Assembly (NCBI GenBank): GCA_000720375.1
Contig: JOAA01000030.1
Span: forward strand, 1 to 64,000
Length of the DNA stretch: 64,000 nt
Reading direction: 5' to 3'
Source: Rhodococcus rhodnii
GTDB taxonomy: Bacteria > Actinomycetota > Actinomycetes > Mycobacteriales > Pseudonocardiaceae
Shown: positions 17,978 through 30,700 of the stretch, one piece after another
Layout of the letters: each line of letters begins with the position of its first letter
Numbering within the stretch: position 1 is the stretch's first letter
Notes under the pieces: model-generated
What the model was told of the DNA's origin: nothing
Databases searched by the model: none
Seen by the model: the letters and a program-made list of their open reading frames with translations, nothing else
Program-made: the position numbers and the translations under genes

Positions 17978-19066
17978 ATGACCGCGACATTCGACAAGAC
18001 CGAACCCCTCGCCTTCGACGGCCCGCCCGCCGCCGGTCGTGAACTGGACATGGAAGGGCTGTCCTGGATCCTTTTCGGACACGCCGCCTTCCAGTACCTG
18101 AACGCGGCCAGCGAGCTTGACCTGTTCGAGCTGCTGTACGACAAGCCCGGGCTCAACCGCGCCGAGATCGGAGCGGAGCTGCAACTCGCGGAGCGGGCGA
18201 CGGACGTGTTGCTGCTGGGCGTCACCTCGTTGGGAATGCTGCTGCAGCACGACGGCCAGTATCACCTGCCCGCGGTATTGCGGGAGCTGATCCCCACCGA
18301 CGACTGGCAGCGCTTCAAGGACACCGTGGCGTTCGAGCAGCACGTGGTCTACGAGGGCCAGCTCGACTTCGCCGAGTCGTTGCGCACCAACACCAACGTC
18401 GGCCTGCGGCGGATCCCTGGCACCGGCCGGGACCTGTACCACCGGCTGACCGAGAACCCGCACCTGGAGTCGGTCTTCTACCGGTACATGCGGTCCTGGT
18501 CGGAGCTGGCCAACCAGCACCTGGTCGAGCACCTGGATCTCGGCAACACCAAGAAACTGCTCGACTGCGGCGGCGGCGACGCCGTCAACGCCATCGCACT
18601 GGCCGAGGCGAACCCCGCTCTGGACGTCACGGTCTTCGAGATCCCGGCGACCAAGCCGATCACCGAGAAGGAGATCGCACTGGCCGGGCACAGTGACCGG
18701 ATCTCGGTGATCGCGGGCGACATGTTCGCCGACCCCTTCCCGGCGGGCTTCGACTGCGTGATGTTCGCCCACCAGCTGGTCATCTGGACGTTGGATGAGA
18801 ACACACAGCTGCTGCGCAAGGCATACGACGCACTGCCCGAAGGCGGCCGCGTGGTCATCTTCAACTCCATGTCCAACGACGAGGGCGACGGCCCGGTCGT
18901 CGCGGCCCTCGACAGCGTCTACTTCGCAGCCCTCCCAGCGGAAGGCGGGATGATCTACTCGTGGGCACAGCACGAGCGGTGCCTGCGCGACGCTGGTTTC
19001 ACCTCCTTCGAGCGGATCTCGTTCCCCACCTGGACGCCACACGGCGTCATCATCGCCACGAAGTGA
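17978..19066 (+). CDS. SAM-dependent methyltransferase, O-methyltransferase 2 type
   Basis: A 362-residue protein with an N-terminal winged-helix dimerisation domain and a C-terminal Rossmann methyltransferase domain (SAM loop LLDCGGGDAVNAIAL near residue 194, GDMFADPFP further on). The fold is that of PF00891 enzymes, which methylate hydroxyls of small molecules. A few relatives, such as MppJ, C-methylate phenylpyruvate instead. It has AAGGAG nine bases before ATG 17978. Possible targets here are hydroxyphenylglycine, the polyketide-derived cap, or the peptide encoded just upstream. None can be chosen from sequence. Confidence 0.88.
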   Translation: MTATFDKTEPLAFDGPPAAGRELDMEGLSWILFGHAAFQYLNAASELDLFELLYDKPGLNRAEIGAELQLAERATDVLLLGVTSLGMLLQHDGQYHLPAVLRELIPTDDWQRFKDTVAFEQHVVYEGQLDFAESLRTNTNVGLRRIPGTGRDLYHRLTENPHLESVFYRYMRSWSELANQHLVEHLDLGNTKKLLDCGGGDAVNAIALAEANPALDVTVFEIPATKPITEKEIALAGHSDRISVIAGDMFADPFPAGFDCVMFAHQLVIWTLDENTQLLRKAYDALPEGGRVVIFNSMSNDEGDGPVVAALDSVYFAALPAEGGMIYSWAQHERCLRDAGFTSFERISFPTWTPHGVIIATK

Positions 19067-19133
19067 TCACGTGAGTCGGTAGCCACCCTGAGCCCGCGTT
19101 AGCGGCAACCGTGACCTGATTGGGGGAGGTCCC

Positions 19134-20489
19134 ATGCGTAAATCCCAGCCTGTGGCAGACCGCGCCGAGCCACAAGGTCCTGGCCACTTCGCGGGGATGG
19201 GCGGCTTCACACTCATCTGGGCCGGCCAGGTGGTATCCCTGGTCGGCAACTCCGTGCTGCGCTTCGCGTTCATCATCGAGGCCTGGTCGGAGGGCGAGCG
19301 GGCCACAGCGGTGACAATGTTGTCACTGTGTGCGCTGCTGCCACAGATCCTGCTCAGCCCAATGGCCGGTGCGGTGATCGACCGGAGCAGCAAGCGAGCC
19401 GCACTGCAGATCGCTGACGCGGGCGGCTTGGTGGTCGTCGGACTGGTGACCGTCCTGCACTTCGCCGAAGGAGGACTGGAGGACTGGGCGGTCTATCCCG
19501 CGGTCGCCCTGCTGGGCGCGACCGCGGCCTTCCAGTACCCGGCGATGGCGTCGGCGGTCCCGATGCTCGTGCGCAAGGACCAGCTGCAGCGTGCCAACGG
19601 ACTGCTGGCCAGCGCCAAGAGCACCGCCGACATCGGTGGACCCGCGCTCGGCGGCGTGCTGGTGGCCCTGTCCGGGGTCGGGGCAGTCCTCGTCGCGGAC
19701 CTTGCCAGCTTCGCGTTCGCCCTGGCGGTCATCCGTGTCGTCCGGTTCAAGGGCGATGACGCGTACAAGCGATCAGGACCGCCGGTCAAGATCCTCACCG
19801 ACGCGGTCGAAGGGCTGCGGTTTCTGCTCAGGCAGCAAGGTCTTCGTGACGTGGTCCTGACCTTCTGCGTGGTCAACCTGGTGATGGTCTTCGGGTTCGC
19901 CGCCGTGCAGCCCATGGTTCTGGCCAGGACCGGCAACGACGTCACGGCGTTGGCGAGCGTCAACACCGCCATCGGCATCGGCGGGGTCCTCGGCGGGCTG
20001 GTCATCGCCGTGTGGGGCGGGCTGCGCAACCGCGGCCGCGGCATGATGATCGGGATCATCGGCATGTGCCTGTCCGCTCAGGTGGCGATGGCCCTTGTTG
20101 GCGGGGTCGTCGGATGGTGCGTCGCCATTCTGATCGGGGCGTTGATCATGCCGGTGATCAACGGCTCGATGCAGTCGATCGTCCAGACCAAGGTGCCGGG
20201 GCAGTGGCAGGGCCGGGTCTTCGGCGCGGTCATGTTCCTGTCCCAGCTTTCGCTGCCAGTGGCCTACGCGACCTCCGGGCCGCTCGCCGACCACGTCTTC
20301 GAACCACAGGCGCACGCCGGGGCCGGTGTGTTCACCGTGCTGGGCCCGGTTCTCGGCAACGGGCCGGGCAGCGGCATGGCCGGGATGCTGCTCATCGCCG
20401 GTCTGTGCGGCATCGCGGTCGCACTGTGGGGACTTGCCCGCCAGTCGGTGCGCGACATCGACACCATGCTCCCTGATGTGGAGGGCTGA
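19134..20489 (+). CDS. MFS exporter (MFS_3 family), second copy
   Basis: A 451-residue membrane protein with about twelve helices. [22 protein letters not shown] near the start and [14 protein letters not shown] in the first cytoplasmic loop place it in the same family as the exporter at 16312, but it is clearly diverged from it. GGGGGAGG precedes ATG 19134. It ends one base before the A-PCP gene, so it is co-transcribed with assembly-line genes and is probably a product exporter. Confidence 0.92.
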   Translation: MRKSQPVADRAEPQGPGHFAGMGGFTLIWAGQVVSLVGNSVLRFAFIIEAWSEGERATAVTMLSLCALLPQILLSPMAGAVIDRSSKRAALQIADAGGLVVVGLVTVLHFAEGGLEDWAVYPAVALLGATAAFQYPAMASAVPMLVRKDQLQRANGLLASAKSTADIGGPALGGVLVALSGVGAVLVADLASFAFALAVIRVVRFKGDDAYKRSGPPVKILTDAVEGLRFLLRQQGLRDVVLTFCVVNLVMVFGFAAVQPMVLARTGNDVTALASVNTAIGIGGVLGGLVIAVWGGLRNRGRGMMIGIIGMCLSAQVAMALVGGVVGWCVAILIGALIMPVINGSMQSIVQTKVPGQWQGRVFGAVMFLSQLSLPVAYATSGPLADHVFEPQAHAGAGVFTVLGPVLGNGPGSGMAGMLLIAGLCGIAVALWGLARQSVRDIDTMLPDVEG

Positions 20490-20490
20490 G

Positions 20491-22290
20491 ATGTCATCTG
20501 TACACGAACGGATCGCCGAGCAGGCGCGCCGTGCGCCGGAGAGCATCGCGGTGATCTTCGGCGACCAGCGGCTGACCTACCGGGAGCTCGACGCGCGCGC
20601 CGCGCGGTTCGCCGGAGTGCTGACCGGCCGCGGGGTGAAACCCGGCGAACTGGCCGGGATTCATCTGGAGCGGTCCATCGAGATGGTGGTCGCGGCGCTC
20701 GGCACGCTCAAGGCAGGCGCCGGGTACGTGATGCTCGACCCGGAGTTTCCCGGGCAGCGACTGCGCCGGATGGCGCAGGACGCCGGTGTTCGCCTTGTCG
20801 TCGTGCGGCCTGGAACGGCGTGGGACGGCGACACGGTCGGCATCGAGGACGCGGAGCCCGTACCGTCCGAAAAGGACATTCGGGGGACGGTGGCCTGTGT
20901 CATGTTCACCTCCGGGTCCACCGGCCGGCCGAAAGGCATTGTGGCGTCCCACGACGCCATCACACAGACGTTGACCGGCCAGGACTTCGCGGATTTTGGT
21001 GGAGTGTGGCTGCAGTGCTCGCCGGTCTCCTGGGACGCGTTCGCGATGGAGCTGTGGGGACCCCTGATGAGCGGCGGGACCTGTGTGCTGCATCCGGGGC
21101 AGCGACCTGATCCGATGACGATGGCACAGCTCGTCGCCGAGCACGGCATCACGTCGATGTACCTGTCCGGCAGCCTTTTCAACGTGATCGTGGACGAGTA
21201 TCCACAAGCCATCGACGGTGTCGACGAGCTGCTCGTCGGTGGCGAGGCCTTGTCACCCGGTCACATCGCGCGAGCGTTGCAGCGGTGGCCGGATCTGCGG
21301 ATCAGCAACGGATACGGGCCCGTGGAGGGCATGGTCTTCCTTACCGTGCACAAGGTCGGTGCCGAAGATCTGCAAGCGGCTGTCCCGATTGGGTGTCCGC
21401 TGACGGGCAAGCGTCTGCATGTCCTCGACGACCGGCTGCGGCCCGTGCCGGACGGCGAGACGGGAGAGCTGTACGCGGCAGGAGCTGGAGTCGCGTTCGG
21501 GTACGTGTCGCAGCCAGGACTGACCGCGGAACGGTTCGTGGCCGACCCGTTCGGTGCGCCTGGCGAGCGGATGTACCGCACAGGTGACCGGGTAGCGCGG
21601 CGCTCGGACGGGGTGCTGGAGTTCCTCGGGCGCGCCGACGCACAGGTCAAGATCCGTGGCTTCCGGGTCGAGCCGGGCGAGGTCGAAACCGTGCTGGGCA
21701 GGCATTCCGGCGTGCGGCGGGTCGCGGTCGTCGCCCGCGAGGATCTCGTCGGCGAACGGCAGCTCGTCGCATACGTGGTGGGGGACGACGTCGCGGATCT
21801 GCGTGCGTACGCGAAAAGCGTGCTGCCGGACTACTTGGTACCTGGTGCCTTTGTCACGCTGGATGCGTTGCCGCTCACCGCGAACGGAAAACTTGACCAG
21901 GCGGCGTTGCCCGTACCCGGTGCCGTGCAGCGGCCGCGGGAGCCCGATGACGGGCACCCGGCCGGTAGTCCGGCCACATTGGAGCGTCGCATCGCCGAGG
22001 TCTGGAGTGACGTGCTCGGCATCGACCACGTGGGCGTGCACGACAATTTCCTGCAGCTCGGCGGCAACTCCCTGCGAGCGGTGCGCGTTGTCGCCCGGCT
22101 CGCCACCGAAAGCGGCAACACCGTCAGCGCCGCGCAGTTCCTGGCCGCGCCGACCATCGCCGAGCTGGCCGCCGCCCTGCGAGCCGGTGACCTGGCGGCG
22201 CCGATTCCCAAACGGGCCCGCGTGCCCAGAAAGAAAACAGCCGAGAAGTCGGCTGAACGGCACAAGGAGGCGTCATGGAACTCAGTGTGA
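20491..22290 (+). CDS. NRPS module without condensation domain (A-PCP)
   Basis: A 599-residue protein: A domain 1-490 ([10 protein letters not shown] near 140, YGPVEG near 280, [20 protein letters not shown]) and PCP about 495-570 (GGNSLRA, Ser near 524), followed by a basic, disordered tail. By hand alignment the pocket reads D-A-M-Y-L-G-G-V-F, which I cannot match to a known substrate. Having no C domain, it needs one in trans; the megasynthase at 36661-47367 ends in an unpaired C domain and is the obvious partner. The start at ATG 20491 follows the MFS stop by one base, and the 3' end overlaps the monooxygenase gene by 16 bases. Confidence 0.92.
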   Translation: MSSVHERIAEQARRAPESIAVIFGDQRLTYRELDARAARFAGVLTGRGVKPGELAGIHLERSIEMVVAALGTLKAGAGYVMLDPEFPGQRLRRMAQDAGVRLVVVRPGTAWDGDTVGIEDAEPVPSEKDIRGTVACVMFTSGSTGRPKGIVASHDAITQTLTGQDFADFGGVWLQCSPVSWDAFAMELWGPLMSGGTCVLHPGQRPDPMTMAQLVAEHGITSMYLSGSLFNVIVDEYPQAIDGVDELLVGGEALSPGHIARALQRWPDLRISNGYGPVEGMVFLTVHKVGAEDLQAAVPIGCPLTGKRLHVLDDRLRPVPDGETGELYAAGAGVAFGYVSQPGLTAERFVADPFGAPGERMYRTGDRVARRSDGVLEFLGRADAQVKIRGFRVEPGEVETVLGRHSGVRRVAVVAREDLVGERQLVAYVVGDDVADLRAYAKSVLPDYLVPGAFVTLDALPLTANGKLDQAALPVPGAVQRPREPDDGHPAGSPATLERRIAEVWSDVLGIDHVGVHDNFLQLGGNSLRAVRVVARLATESGNTVSAAQFLAAPTIAELAAALRAGDLAAPIPKRARVPRKKTAEKSAERHKEASWNSV

Positions 22291-23321
22291 TGTTCTTCGG
22301 TGCGGATACGGGCGAAACCCGGCATTCGAAGACCTACGACGACATCCTCGCCGTCGCGCAAGCCGCCGATCGGCTCGGCTTCCATGCGGTGTGGACCCCC
22401 GAGCGACACTTCCAGCAAGTAGGGCAGGTGTTCCCCAGCCCGCCGGTGCTCAGTGCCGCGCTCGCCGCGGCCACCGAGCGGATCGGGATCCGGGCCGGGA
22501 GCGTGGTTCTGCCACTGCACCACCCGCTGCGAGTAGCCGAGGACTGGGCAGTCGTCGACAACTTGTCGCACGGCCGGGTCGGGCTGTCGCTGGCGACAGG
22601 CTGGCATTCCAAGGACTTCGTCCTGTCCCCGGACACGTATGCCTCCCGGCGGGAGGAGATGATGCGGTCCATCCCGTTGCTGCGGAAACTGTGGGCCGGT
22701 GAGCCGGTCGAATTCATGGACGGCACAGGCGAATCGGTCCATGTCCAGCCGCAGCCGCGGCCGGTACAGGACACGTTGCCGTTGTGGATGACCACGTCGG
22801 GCAATCCCGAGACGTGGGAGGCGGCCGGCCGCCTGCGGACCGGTGTCCTCGGCGCGACTGTGGGGCAGCGCCGTGACGAGCTCGTCGACAAGATCGCCCG
22901 GTACCGAGCCGCGTGCACAGCCGCTCCGGACCAGGGCGGCGTGGGCCCGGACGGACGGGTCACGCTGATGGCCCACACCTACGTCGGACCAACCGACGAG
23001 GAAGTCCGGGAGCTGGTGGCGGCGCCGCTCAAGACGTATCTGCGGTCGCACATACTGCAGAGCTCCGCCAACCGGACAGCCGGCAAGCGCACCATCGAGC
23101 TGACCGACGAGCAGAGCGCGTCGCTCGCCGAGTTCGCCTTCGGCCGCTACCTGACTTGGGGCTCGCTACTGGGTTCGGTCCAGACCTGCCGCAAGATGCT
23201 CGCCGACCTGCAGGACCTCGGCGTGGACGAGGTGGCCTGCTTCGTCGACTTCGGCCTGTCCCACGACGACGTGCTGACCGGGCTGCACCGGCTGGCGGAG
23301 CTCCGGGAGGAATTCTCATGA
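22275..23321 (+). CDS. Luciferase-like flavin monooxygenase, MupA/Atu3632 family, stand-alone
   Basis: A 348-residue TIM-barrel flavin enzyme. [44 protein letters not shown] and the ending [12 protein letters not shown] are hallmarks of the natural-product monooxygenase group usually fused inside NRPS/PKS proteins. A homologous domain is embedded in the megasynthase on the other strand. These enzymes hydroxylate carrier-bound acyl chains, commonly next to the carbonyl. Placed straight after the A-PCP gene, it may act on that PCP-bound residue. AAGGAGG lies before ATG 22275. Confidence 0.88.
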   Translation: MELSVMFFGADTGETRHSKTYDDILAVAQAADRLGFHAVWTPERHFQQVGQVFPSPPVLSAALAAATERIGIRAGSVVLPLHHPLRVAEDWAVVDNLSHGRVGLSLATGWHSKDFVLSPDTYASRREEMMRSIPLLRKLWAGEPVEFMDGTGESVHVQPQPRPVQDTLPLWMTTSGNPETWEAAGRLRTGVLGATVGQRRDELVDKIARYRAACTAAPDQGGVGPDGRVTLMAHTYVGPTDEEVRELVAAPLKTYLRSHILQSSANRTAGKRTIELTDEQSASLAEFAFGRYLTWGSLLGSVQTCRKMLADLQDLGVDEVACFVDFGLSHDDVLTGLHRLAELREEFS

Positions 23322-26300
23322 CCGTGGCTTCGGGGACGGCCGCCAGCCGGTTCAGCGCGCTGAGCTCGGACCAGCGGGTGCGGTTGATGCGCAGGCTCGT
23401 CGAAACGGGAGACCACACGATCCCGGCGGTCATCCCGCCCCGGGACACCGAGGGCCCTGTGCGGATGAGCCCAGCACAGGAGGACCTGTGGGTGTACGAG
23501 TCGCTCTATCCAGGAACGCCCGCGCTCAACCTCTGCTCCGCGTATCACTTCAGCTCGCCGGCCGACCCTGCGCACATCGAAGCCGCGCTGAGTTTGGTCC
23601 AGCGGCATCACGACATCCTGCGCGCCCGGATCAGCGGGCAGCCAGGCGACCTCTGGCTCTCGTTCCCACCGGCCGGTCCCTTCGTGCTGGAGCGAGAGGA
23701 CCTGCGCGACACCGGGCGCGGGATCGCGGAGGCGTTTGAGGTCTTCCGCAAGCGGCCCTTCGACTTGGCCCGCGACCGGCTGATGCGGGCACGCCTGATC
23801 ACTCTCGACGACGACCGCGCCACGCTGGTGCTGAGCCTGCACCACATCATTACCGACTGGTGGTCCTTCGACGTGTTGCAGGCTGAGTTCGCCGAGGCAT
23901 ACCGGGCCGTCCTGGATGGTGACGCGCCCAGGCTGACCCGGCCGCGCGTGCAGTACGCGGATTTCGCCTCCTGGCAGCGTGAACTGGAGGAGGCCGGGGT
24001 TTTCCAGGCGCGGCTGGCGTTCTGGCGGCGGTATCTGGCCCAACCGCCTGCCGCACTGACCATCCCGGACGCCCCCGCCGGTGACGATGCTGGGATCGCG
24101 CAGATCCCGTTCCGGATCGACGCGGGCACGGCCGACGCCGTGCGCGCTCTGGCCCGGGAACGGGGCGCCTCGGTCTATGTCCTGCTGATGGCTGCCTTCG
24201 CATCGTTCGCACATAGGCTGAGCGGCGCCGACGACCTGATCCTCGGCACGCCCACAGCCAACCGGGCCGCGCGGGGCCTGGAGCGGGTCATCGGCTACGT
24301 GATGAACGCCGTGCCGACGCGGTGGCGTTTCCGGCCTGAGGACTCCTTCGGTGACGTGCTGAGCCGGTTCGTCGCGGACTTTCCCGACGTGATGGCGAAC
24401 GCCGACGTGCCGGCCGGCCGGATCGTCTCCGCGGCCGCACCCGAGCGCAGCGCCGGCCGGTCACCGCTGTTCCAGTGGGTGTTCATGCACCTCACCCAGG
24501 AGCGCAGCGTGCGGGCCCTGCGCGCGTACGCCGAGCCCGAGCGGATCCACACCGGCGGCGAGCACGATCTCGTCGGCATCGTGTGGGACGGCGAGGACGG
24601 GATGGAAGGCGGCTTGGAGATCCGCACGGAGGTGTATTCGCCTGCCGCGGTGACGCGGTGGGCGGAGGATTTCACCGAGCTGCTGCGCTGTTGCGTCGCC
24701 GCGCCCGATATTCCGTTGCGTGACCACGACCTGATGCCGCCGGCAGAACGAGCCCGGCTGTTCGCCCTCGGCCGTGGACCGGCCGCGCCTGCGCCGGAAT
24801 CCTTGCCGGACTTGGTGAAGCGGCACGCGCTCAGCACCCCGGACGCGATCGCGGTTGCGAGTGGACAGTCGACGCAGACCTACGCGGAGCTGGCCGACCG
24901 TGTCGATCGGCTGGCGGCGCTGCTCGTGGAGCGGGGCGCCGGTCCCGGGAAGATCGTCGCGTTGGCGCTCGGGCGGTCATCCGCGATGGTGGTCGCTTCG
25001 CTCGCCGTGCAGCGGGCCGGTGCCGCGTATCTGCCGATCGACCCCGAGTATCCGGCTGACCGGGTGCGGTACATGATCGAGGACGCCACACCGGTCCTGC
25101 TCGTCACCGACACGGCCGAGATCGAGACCGATGTCCCGCAGCTGATCCTGGACGAGGACGCCTACGGCCACGAGCCGCTGGGCGAACGACGTCTGGACCC
25201 GCGGGAGGCGGCCTACATCATTTACACGTCCGGATCGACCGGGCGGCCGAAGGGTGTCACAGTCACGCACACCGGGATCGCCGCGCTCGCGCACAATTGT
25301 GCCGAGCGGTTCGGGCTGGACTCGTCGTCCCGGGTCCTGCTGTGGGGCTCGCCCGCTTTCGACATCACGGTCGGCCTCATGGCGATGACCTTCGCGTCCG
25401 GCGGCACGTTGGTCGTCGGGCCGCCCGGACCGCTGGCCGGATCCCAGCTGGCCGATGTCCTTGTCCAGGAGCGGATCACCTTCATGCTGGTGACGCCCTC
25501 GGTTCTGGCGAGTGTCCCGGTGGCCGGCTACCCGGCGCTGCAGGCGGTTTCGGTGGGTGCGGAGGCTTGTCCGCCTGGTCTGGTCGCGAGATGGGCCGTG
25601 GGCGGCCGGCGATTCCACAACGCCTACGGCCCCACTGAATCCACTGTGGCGGCCACCCTTTCCCAGCCGCTGACCCAGGACGCGCCGATCGGTACATCCG
25701 TTGCGGGCACACAGGTTTACGTCTTGGATCCGCAGTTGCGGCCGGTGCCTGCAGGGGTGCGCGGCGAGTTGTACTTGGCGGGTGAAGGGCTGGCGCGTGG
25801 TTACCTCGGCCGTCCCTCTCTCACCGCCGAGCGGTTCGTCGCCCATCCACATGGGCCGGCTGGAACTCGGATGTACCGCACCGGGGATGTGGTGCGGTGG
25901 CGGGAAGATGGTGCGCTGGACTGGCTGGGCAGGGTCGACGACCAGGTGAAGATCCGCGGCCATCGGGTCGAGCCGGCCGAGGTCGCCGCTGTGCTGGCTG
26001 AGCACCCCGGTGTGGCGCAGGCCGCCGCGATCGTCCGGGACAAGCAGTTGGTTGCGTACACGGTGGCCACAGTCTCCGGCGAGGAGTTGCTCGCGTACGC
26101 CGCGCGTCGGCTGCCCCAGCATATGGTCCCAGCGGAAGTGGTCATCCTCGACGCGTTGCCGCTGACGCCGAACGGCAAGCTCGACCGCGCGGCCCTGCCC
26201 GCACCTGCGATGCCCGACAGCCGCGCACCCGAGCCTGGCCGCGAGCAGACGCTGTGTGAGCTGTTCGCACAAGTGCTGGACGTGGACCAGGTCGGTGCCG

Positions 26301-27763
26301 ACGATGACTTCTTCCGGCTTGGCGGCGACAGCATCATGGCGATCCAGGTCGCCGGTCGTGCGCTGACCGGCGCCGGACTTCGCGTGACACCACAGGACGT
26401 GTTCGTCGCACGCACCCCGGCCCGGCTCGCGCTGATGGCGCAGACGGCTGTGGCCGCGCGGAATGACGAACCGGACTGCGGGCGGCTGCCGCTCACGCCG
26501 ATCATGCACTGGTGGCTCGAGACCGGCGGCGATCCGACGGCGTTCACACAGTCGATGGTCTTTCGCGTCCCGCCTGGCGCCGACGTGACCCGGGCGGTGC
26601 GGGAGCTGGTCGACAGGCATGGCGCACTGCGGATGCGGTTGTGCGATACCGAGTTGGAGATCACCGAGGCAGGTGCCCCGCTCACCGTGGCGCCGATCGA
26701 CGCGAAGTCCGACCTGGCCATGGTGGCGCAGCAGACACGCCTCGATCCGCGCGCGGGCGAGATGCTGCGTGCGTTCTGTACCGATGACGGGCGTCTCCTG
26801 CTGGTGGTGCACCACCTTGCCGTCGATGGCGTGTCCTGGCGGGTGCTGGGGCCTGAACTGGCGGCGGCACTGGCGGGGGAGGACGTTCCCGCGCAGCCGG
26901 CGACGCCTTTCCGGCAGTGGGCCCGGTTGCTGCACGAAGAGGCGCACCGGACCGAGCGCGTGGACGCCGAACCAGCGTGGTGGGAGCGGGCGCTTTCCGG
27001 CCCGGACAGCCGGATCGCGGGCGGACGCGGAGTCGGCGCGGCGCGCGCCACGTTCAGCGTCGAGGTAGCCGGTGACGTGGCCGAAGCCGTGCTCGGGACA
27101 GTTCCGGCGGCCTTCAACTGCGGCGCGGACGCGGTCCTGCTCACGGCGTTGGCAACCGCCGCATCGCGCTGGCGGGGTACCGGTTCAGGACTGTTGGTGA
27201 ACTTGGAAGGGCACGGTCGCCAGGCGCTTGGCGGTGGCGTGGACGTGTCGCGGACGGTCGGCTGGTTCACCACCCAGTATCCCGTCCGGCTGGATCCAGG
27301 GCCGTGGGCCGAGCCGGCGCAGGCTATCAAGCTGGTCAAGGAACAACTGCGCGGGGTGCCTGACAACGGCATCGGATGGGGCCTGTTGCGGCACCTGAAT
27401 CCGGACACAGCCGGGAAACTGGCGGCACTGCCCGTTGCCGATGTGCGGTTCAACCACCTCGGCCGGCTGGCCGGCGGTGACGTGGCAGGTGGCGAGCTGA
27501 TCGGTGCCGCGGCCGGCGCCATGCCGATGGGGCACACCATCGAGATCGACACGATGGCACTGGACGGCCCGCGACTGCTGGCCGGCTGGTCGTACGCCGC
27601 CGGAGTGCTGAGCGAGGCGGAGGTCTGGCGCCTCGCGGATCTCTGGTGTGAGGAGCTCGAAATCCTTGCCGGGCAAGTGGAGTCGGGTGGCTACACCGCT
27701 TCGGACTTCTCGCTCGTCGATCTGACCCAGGACCAGCTCGCCGTATTGGAGCGTGACCTGTGA
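23318..27763 (+). CDS. NRPS module with epimerase (C-A-PCP-E)
   Basis: A 1,481-residue protein: C domain 1-440 (HHIITDWW near 175, where Trp replaces the usual Gly after the Asp), A domain about 480-960 ([10 protein letters not shown] near 637, AYGPTESTV), PCP (GGDSIMA, Ser near 1004), and an epimerisation domain about 1055-1480 ([10 protein letters not shown] near 1165, RFNHLGR near 1385). The residue is therefore delivered in D-form. The hand-read pocket D-I-G-L-S-G-A-V-A matches no code I know. The first 40 residues form an N-terminal extension that may be a docking element. ATG 23318 overlaps the previous stop as ATGA and has GGAGGA upstream. Confidence 0.94.
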   Translation: MTVASGTAASRFSALSSDQRVRLMRRLVETGDHTIPAVIPPRDTEGPVRMSPAQEDLWVYESLYPGTPALNLCSAYHFSSPADPAHIEAALSLVQRHHDILRARISGQPGDLWLSFPPAGPFVLEREDLRDTGRGIAEAFEVFRKRPFDLARDRLMRARLITLDDDRATLVLSLHHIITDWWSFDVLQAEFAEAYRAVLDGDAPRLTRPRVQYADFASWQRELEEAGVFQARLAFWRRYLAQPPAALTIPDAPAGDDAGIAQIPFRIDAGTADAVRALARERGASVYVLLMAAFASFAHRLSGADDLILGTPTANRAARGLERVIGYVMNAVPTRWRFRPEDSFGDVLSRFVADFPDVMANADVPAGRIVSAAAPERSAGRSPLFQWVFMHLTQERSVRALRAYAEPERIHTGGEHDLVGIVWDGEDGMEGGLEIRTEVYSPAAVTRWAEDFTELLRCCVAAPDIPLRDHDLMPPAERARLFALGRGPAAPAPESLPDLVKRHALSTPDAIAVASGQSTQTYAELADRVDRLAALLVERGAGPGKIVALALGRSSAMVVASLAVQRAGAAYLPIDPEYPADRVRYMIEDATPVLLVTDTAEIETDVPQLILDEDAYGHEPLGERRLDPREAAYIIYTSGSTGRPKGVTVTHTGIAALAHNCAERFGLDSSSRVLLWGSPAFDITVGLMAMTFASGGTLVVGPPGPLAGSQLADVLVQERITFMLVTPSVLASVPVAGYPALQAVSVGAEACPPGLVARWAVGGRRFHNAYGPTESTVAATLSQPLTQDAPIGTSVAGTQVYVLDPQLRPVPAGVRGELYLAGEGLARGYLGRPSLTAERFVAHPHGPAGTRMYRTGDVVRWREDGALDWLGRVDDQVKIRGHRVEPAEVAAVLAEHPGVAQAAAIVRDKQLVAYTVATVSGEELLAYAARRLPQHMVPAEVVILDALPLTPNGKLDRAALPAPAMPDSRAPEPGREQTLCELFAQVLDVDQVGADDDFFRLGGDSIMAIQVAGRALTGAGLRVTPQDVFVARTPARLALMAQTAVAARNDEPDCGRLPLTPIMHWWLETGGDPTAFTQSMVFRVPPGADVTRAVRELVDRHGALRMRLCDTELEITEAGAPLTVAPIDAKSDLAMVAQQTRLDPRAGEMLRAFCTDDGRLLLVVHHLAVDGVSWRVLGPELAAALAGEDVPAQPATPFRQWARLLHEEAHRTERVDAEPAWWERALSGPDSRIAGGRGVGAARATFSVEVAGDVAEAVLGTVPAAFNCGADAVLLTALATAASRWRGTGSGLLVNLEGHGRQALGGGVDVSRTVGWFTTQYPVRLDPGPWAEPAQAIKLVKEQLRGVPDNGIGWGLLRHLNPDTAGKLAALPVADVRFNHLGRLAGGDVAGGELIGAAAGAMPMGHTIEIDTMALDGPRLLAGWSYAAGVLSEAEVWRLADLWCEELEILAGQVESGGYTASDFSLVDLTQDQLAVLERDL

Positions 27764-30700
27764 ACGGGCGCATCACCGACGTGCTGCCGCTTTCCCCGGC
27801 GCAGGAGGGGTTGTACTTCCACGCGCTGCGGGACGGCGAAGGTCCTGACCCGTATCTCGTGCAGGCCCGGTTCAAGGTGGCGCCTGGCGTTGCCGTGCGC
27901 GAAGGTGTGACCGCTCTGCTGGAACGGTACCCAAACCTGCGGGCCTGCTTCCGGCACGAGCGGCTGGATCAGCCGGTGCAGGTCATCCTCCGCGAGGTCA
28001 CGGTGCCGTGGCGGGAAGCGGCCGGGGACATCGAGCAGGTGATGGCCGAGGATCGCGCGTCGCGCTTCGACATGGCACGGCCGCCGCTGGTCCGCGGCAC
28101 GCTGGTGGGGGACGAGCTTTTGCTGACGTTCCACCACATTCTGCTCGACGGCTGGTCGTTCCAGGTGCTGGCACGGGATCTGGCGGCGCTGTGCGCGGGT
28201 GAACCGCTGCCGGTACCGGTCCAGTACCGGGACTATCTCGCCTGGCTGCGCCGCCAGGAACCCGGGAAGGCCGAGGCGGCCTGGCAGGACGCGTTGACCG
28301 GGTTCCACCAGCCGGCATTGCTCGGCCCTGCGGACTCGCAGCCGGCTGTGCTCGATGTGGAGCTGTCCGCCGAGTTGACTGCGGCGGCAGAACGGCGCGC
28401 CGCCGAGTGCGGCGTCACGGTCAACACTGTGGTTCAAGCCGCGTGGGCACTGGTGCTGGCGCGAATGACCGGCTTGCGGGACGTGGTGTTCGGCGCGGTT
28501 GTCTCGGGCAGGCCACATGATCTGCCCGGCGTGGAAGAGATCGTCGGCCTGCTCATCAACACGCTTCCGATCCGTGTGCGGTTGTCCCCGGACGAGTCCG
28601 TCGGCGAGTTGCTGACGCGCGTGCAGAACGAGCAGTCGCGACTCGCGCCGTACCACCACGCGCGGCTGGCCGAGGTACAGCGTGCGACCGAAGTAAGCGA
28701 ACTTTTCGACACGGTATTGGCGTTCGAGAACTACCCGCGCGACACAGCATTGACCGACGCTCCCGTCCAGCTGGTGGACGTACAGGACGCGACGCACTAC
28801 GCGGTGACGATCGCGGTCGTCGCGGGGGAACGGATGCTTTTGCGGGTGAGCTGCCGGCCGGGCATCGAACCGGATGCGTTGGCGGCCAGGATGATCCAAG
28901 CGTTCGAGGAACTGGCCGCGGACCCCAGCCGTCGTGTGCGGCAGCTGGATGTGCTGCCTCAGCAAGAACGCGACGCGCTGCTGCGAATGAGCACCGGTCA
29001 ACAGACCCACCATGAACAGTCCACAATAGAGGGACGGTTCGCGCACTGGGTGGCACGGACCCCGGGTGCGATCGCGGTCCGTTCGGCCGGCCGGGAGCTG
29101 ACGTACGCCGATCTGGCGGCCGAGTCCGACGCGCTGGCGGCCAGGATGATCGCGAAGGGCGTCCGGCCAAGGGACATCGTCGCCCTGCTGCTGCCGAGAT
29201 CCACCGATCTGCTTGTGGCGCAACTGGCCACGCTGAAGGCAGGCGCCTGCTACCTCCCGCTGGACCCGGCCCAGCCCGCTGAGCGCATGAGCCGGCTGCT
29301 GGCGGTTGCGCAGCTGACCGTGACCGCCGACGACGACGGGCTGCGCCTCGAAGATCGCGATACGCCAGCGGTCCTGACGGCCGAGGACGCGGCCTACATC
29401 ATGTACACCTCCGGATCGACCGGAGTTCCCAAAGGTGTCGTGATACCGCATCAGGCCGTCGTCGACTTCGCCCGCGACCGGCGTTTCCTTGGCGGTGCCC
29501 ACAGATGCGTGTTGTTCCACAACGCACACACCTTCGACGCCGCGACGTACGACGTGTGGGTCCCGCTGCTCAACGGCGGAACCGTCGTCGTGGCTCCTGA
29601 AGGCGCCATCACTCCGGACGTTCTGAAGCGCGAACTGGCCGAAGGCGTGACCGCCGTCGTGCTGACGGCTGAGCTGTTCCGGACCATCGCTGACATAGCG
29701 CCCGAGGTGTTCGGCACGTTGCGCGAGGTGTGGGCAGGCGGGGACGTGGTCTCGCCGGACGCCATCCGCAGGGTCCGCGAACAGTGCCCGCAGACCATTG
29801 TCGTGAACGGCTATGGCCCCACCGAAACCACGGTTTTCGCGACCGCTGGAACTGAGGGTATCGGAACGGCGCTCGACAACACCCGCGCGTACGTCCTGGA
29901 CGCCGATCTCAAGCTCTTGCCTGAGGGAGTATCCGGTGAGCTTTATCTCGGTGGAACCGGCCTCGCGCATGGTTATCTCGGCCGGCCGGACCTCACCGCC
30001 GAGCGTTTCGCCGCCGACCCCTACGGTCCGCCCGGTGCCCGGATGTACCGCACAGGTGATCTGGTTCGTCGCGCCGGTGGTGTCTTGGAGTTCGTAGGGC
30101 GTGCCGACGACCAGGTCAAGGTACGCGGGTACCGGATCGAGCCCGGCGAGGTCGAGGCAGCATTGGCCGGCTGCCCGGGCGTCCTGCGGGCAGTGGTGTC
30201 CGCTCGGACATCCGCCGCCGGCGACAAAGTTCTCGCCGCGCACGTGGTTCTCTGCGACGGCACCGAGCTTGGCTCGGTGCGCGAGCACGCCGCCCGCACC
30301 CTTCCCCGGCATCTGCTGCCGTCGGTCTGGGCTCGTATCGACGCTGTACCGCTGACCGCTCACGGCAAAGTCGACCGGGCGGCACTGCCCGAGCCGGAAG
30401 CCGCCGCAACCGGGAAGCGAGCCCCACGGCCCGGCCACGAAGCCGTGTTGTGCCAGCTCTTCGCGGAGACACTCGGCACCGATGTGGCCGGACCGGATGA
30501 CGACTTCTTCGTCCTGGGTGGACATTCCCTGCTCGCCATGCGGCTGACGGCAAGGATCGCGGCGGTCTTGGGCGTCGACGTCCCGGTCTCGGCCCTTTTC
30601 CAGGCACCGACTCCCGCCATGCTCGCCGGTCGGCTGCAGGGCGGTCTCGGGGATGACGGGTTGGCACCCTTGATAACGCTGCGAGCCGGCGCCGGCCAGA

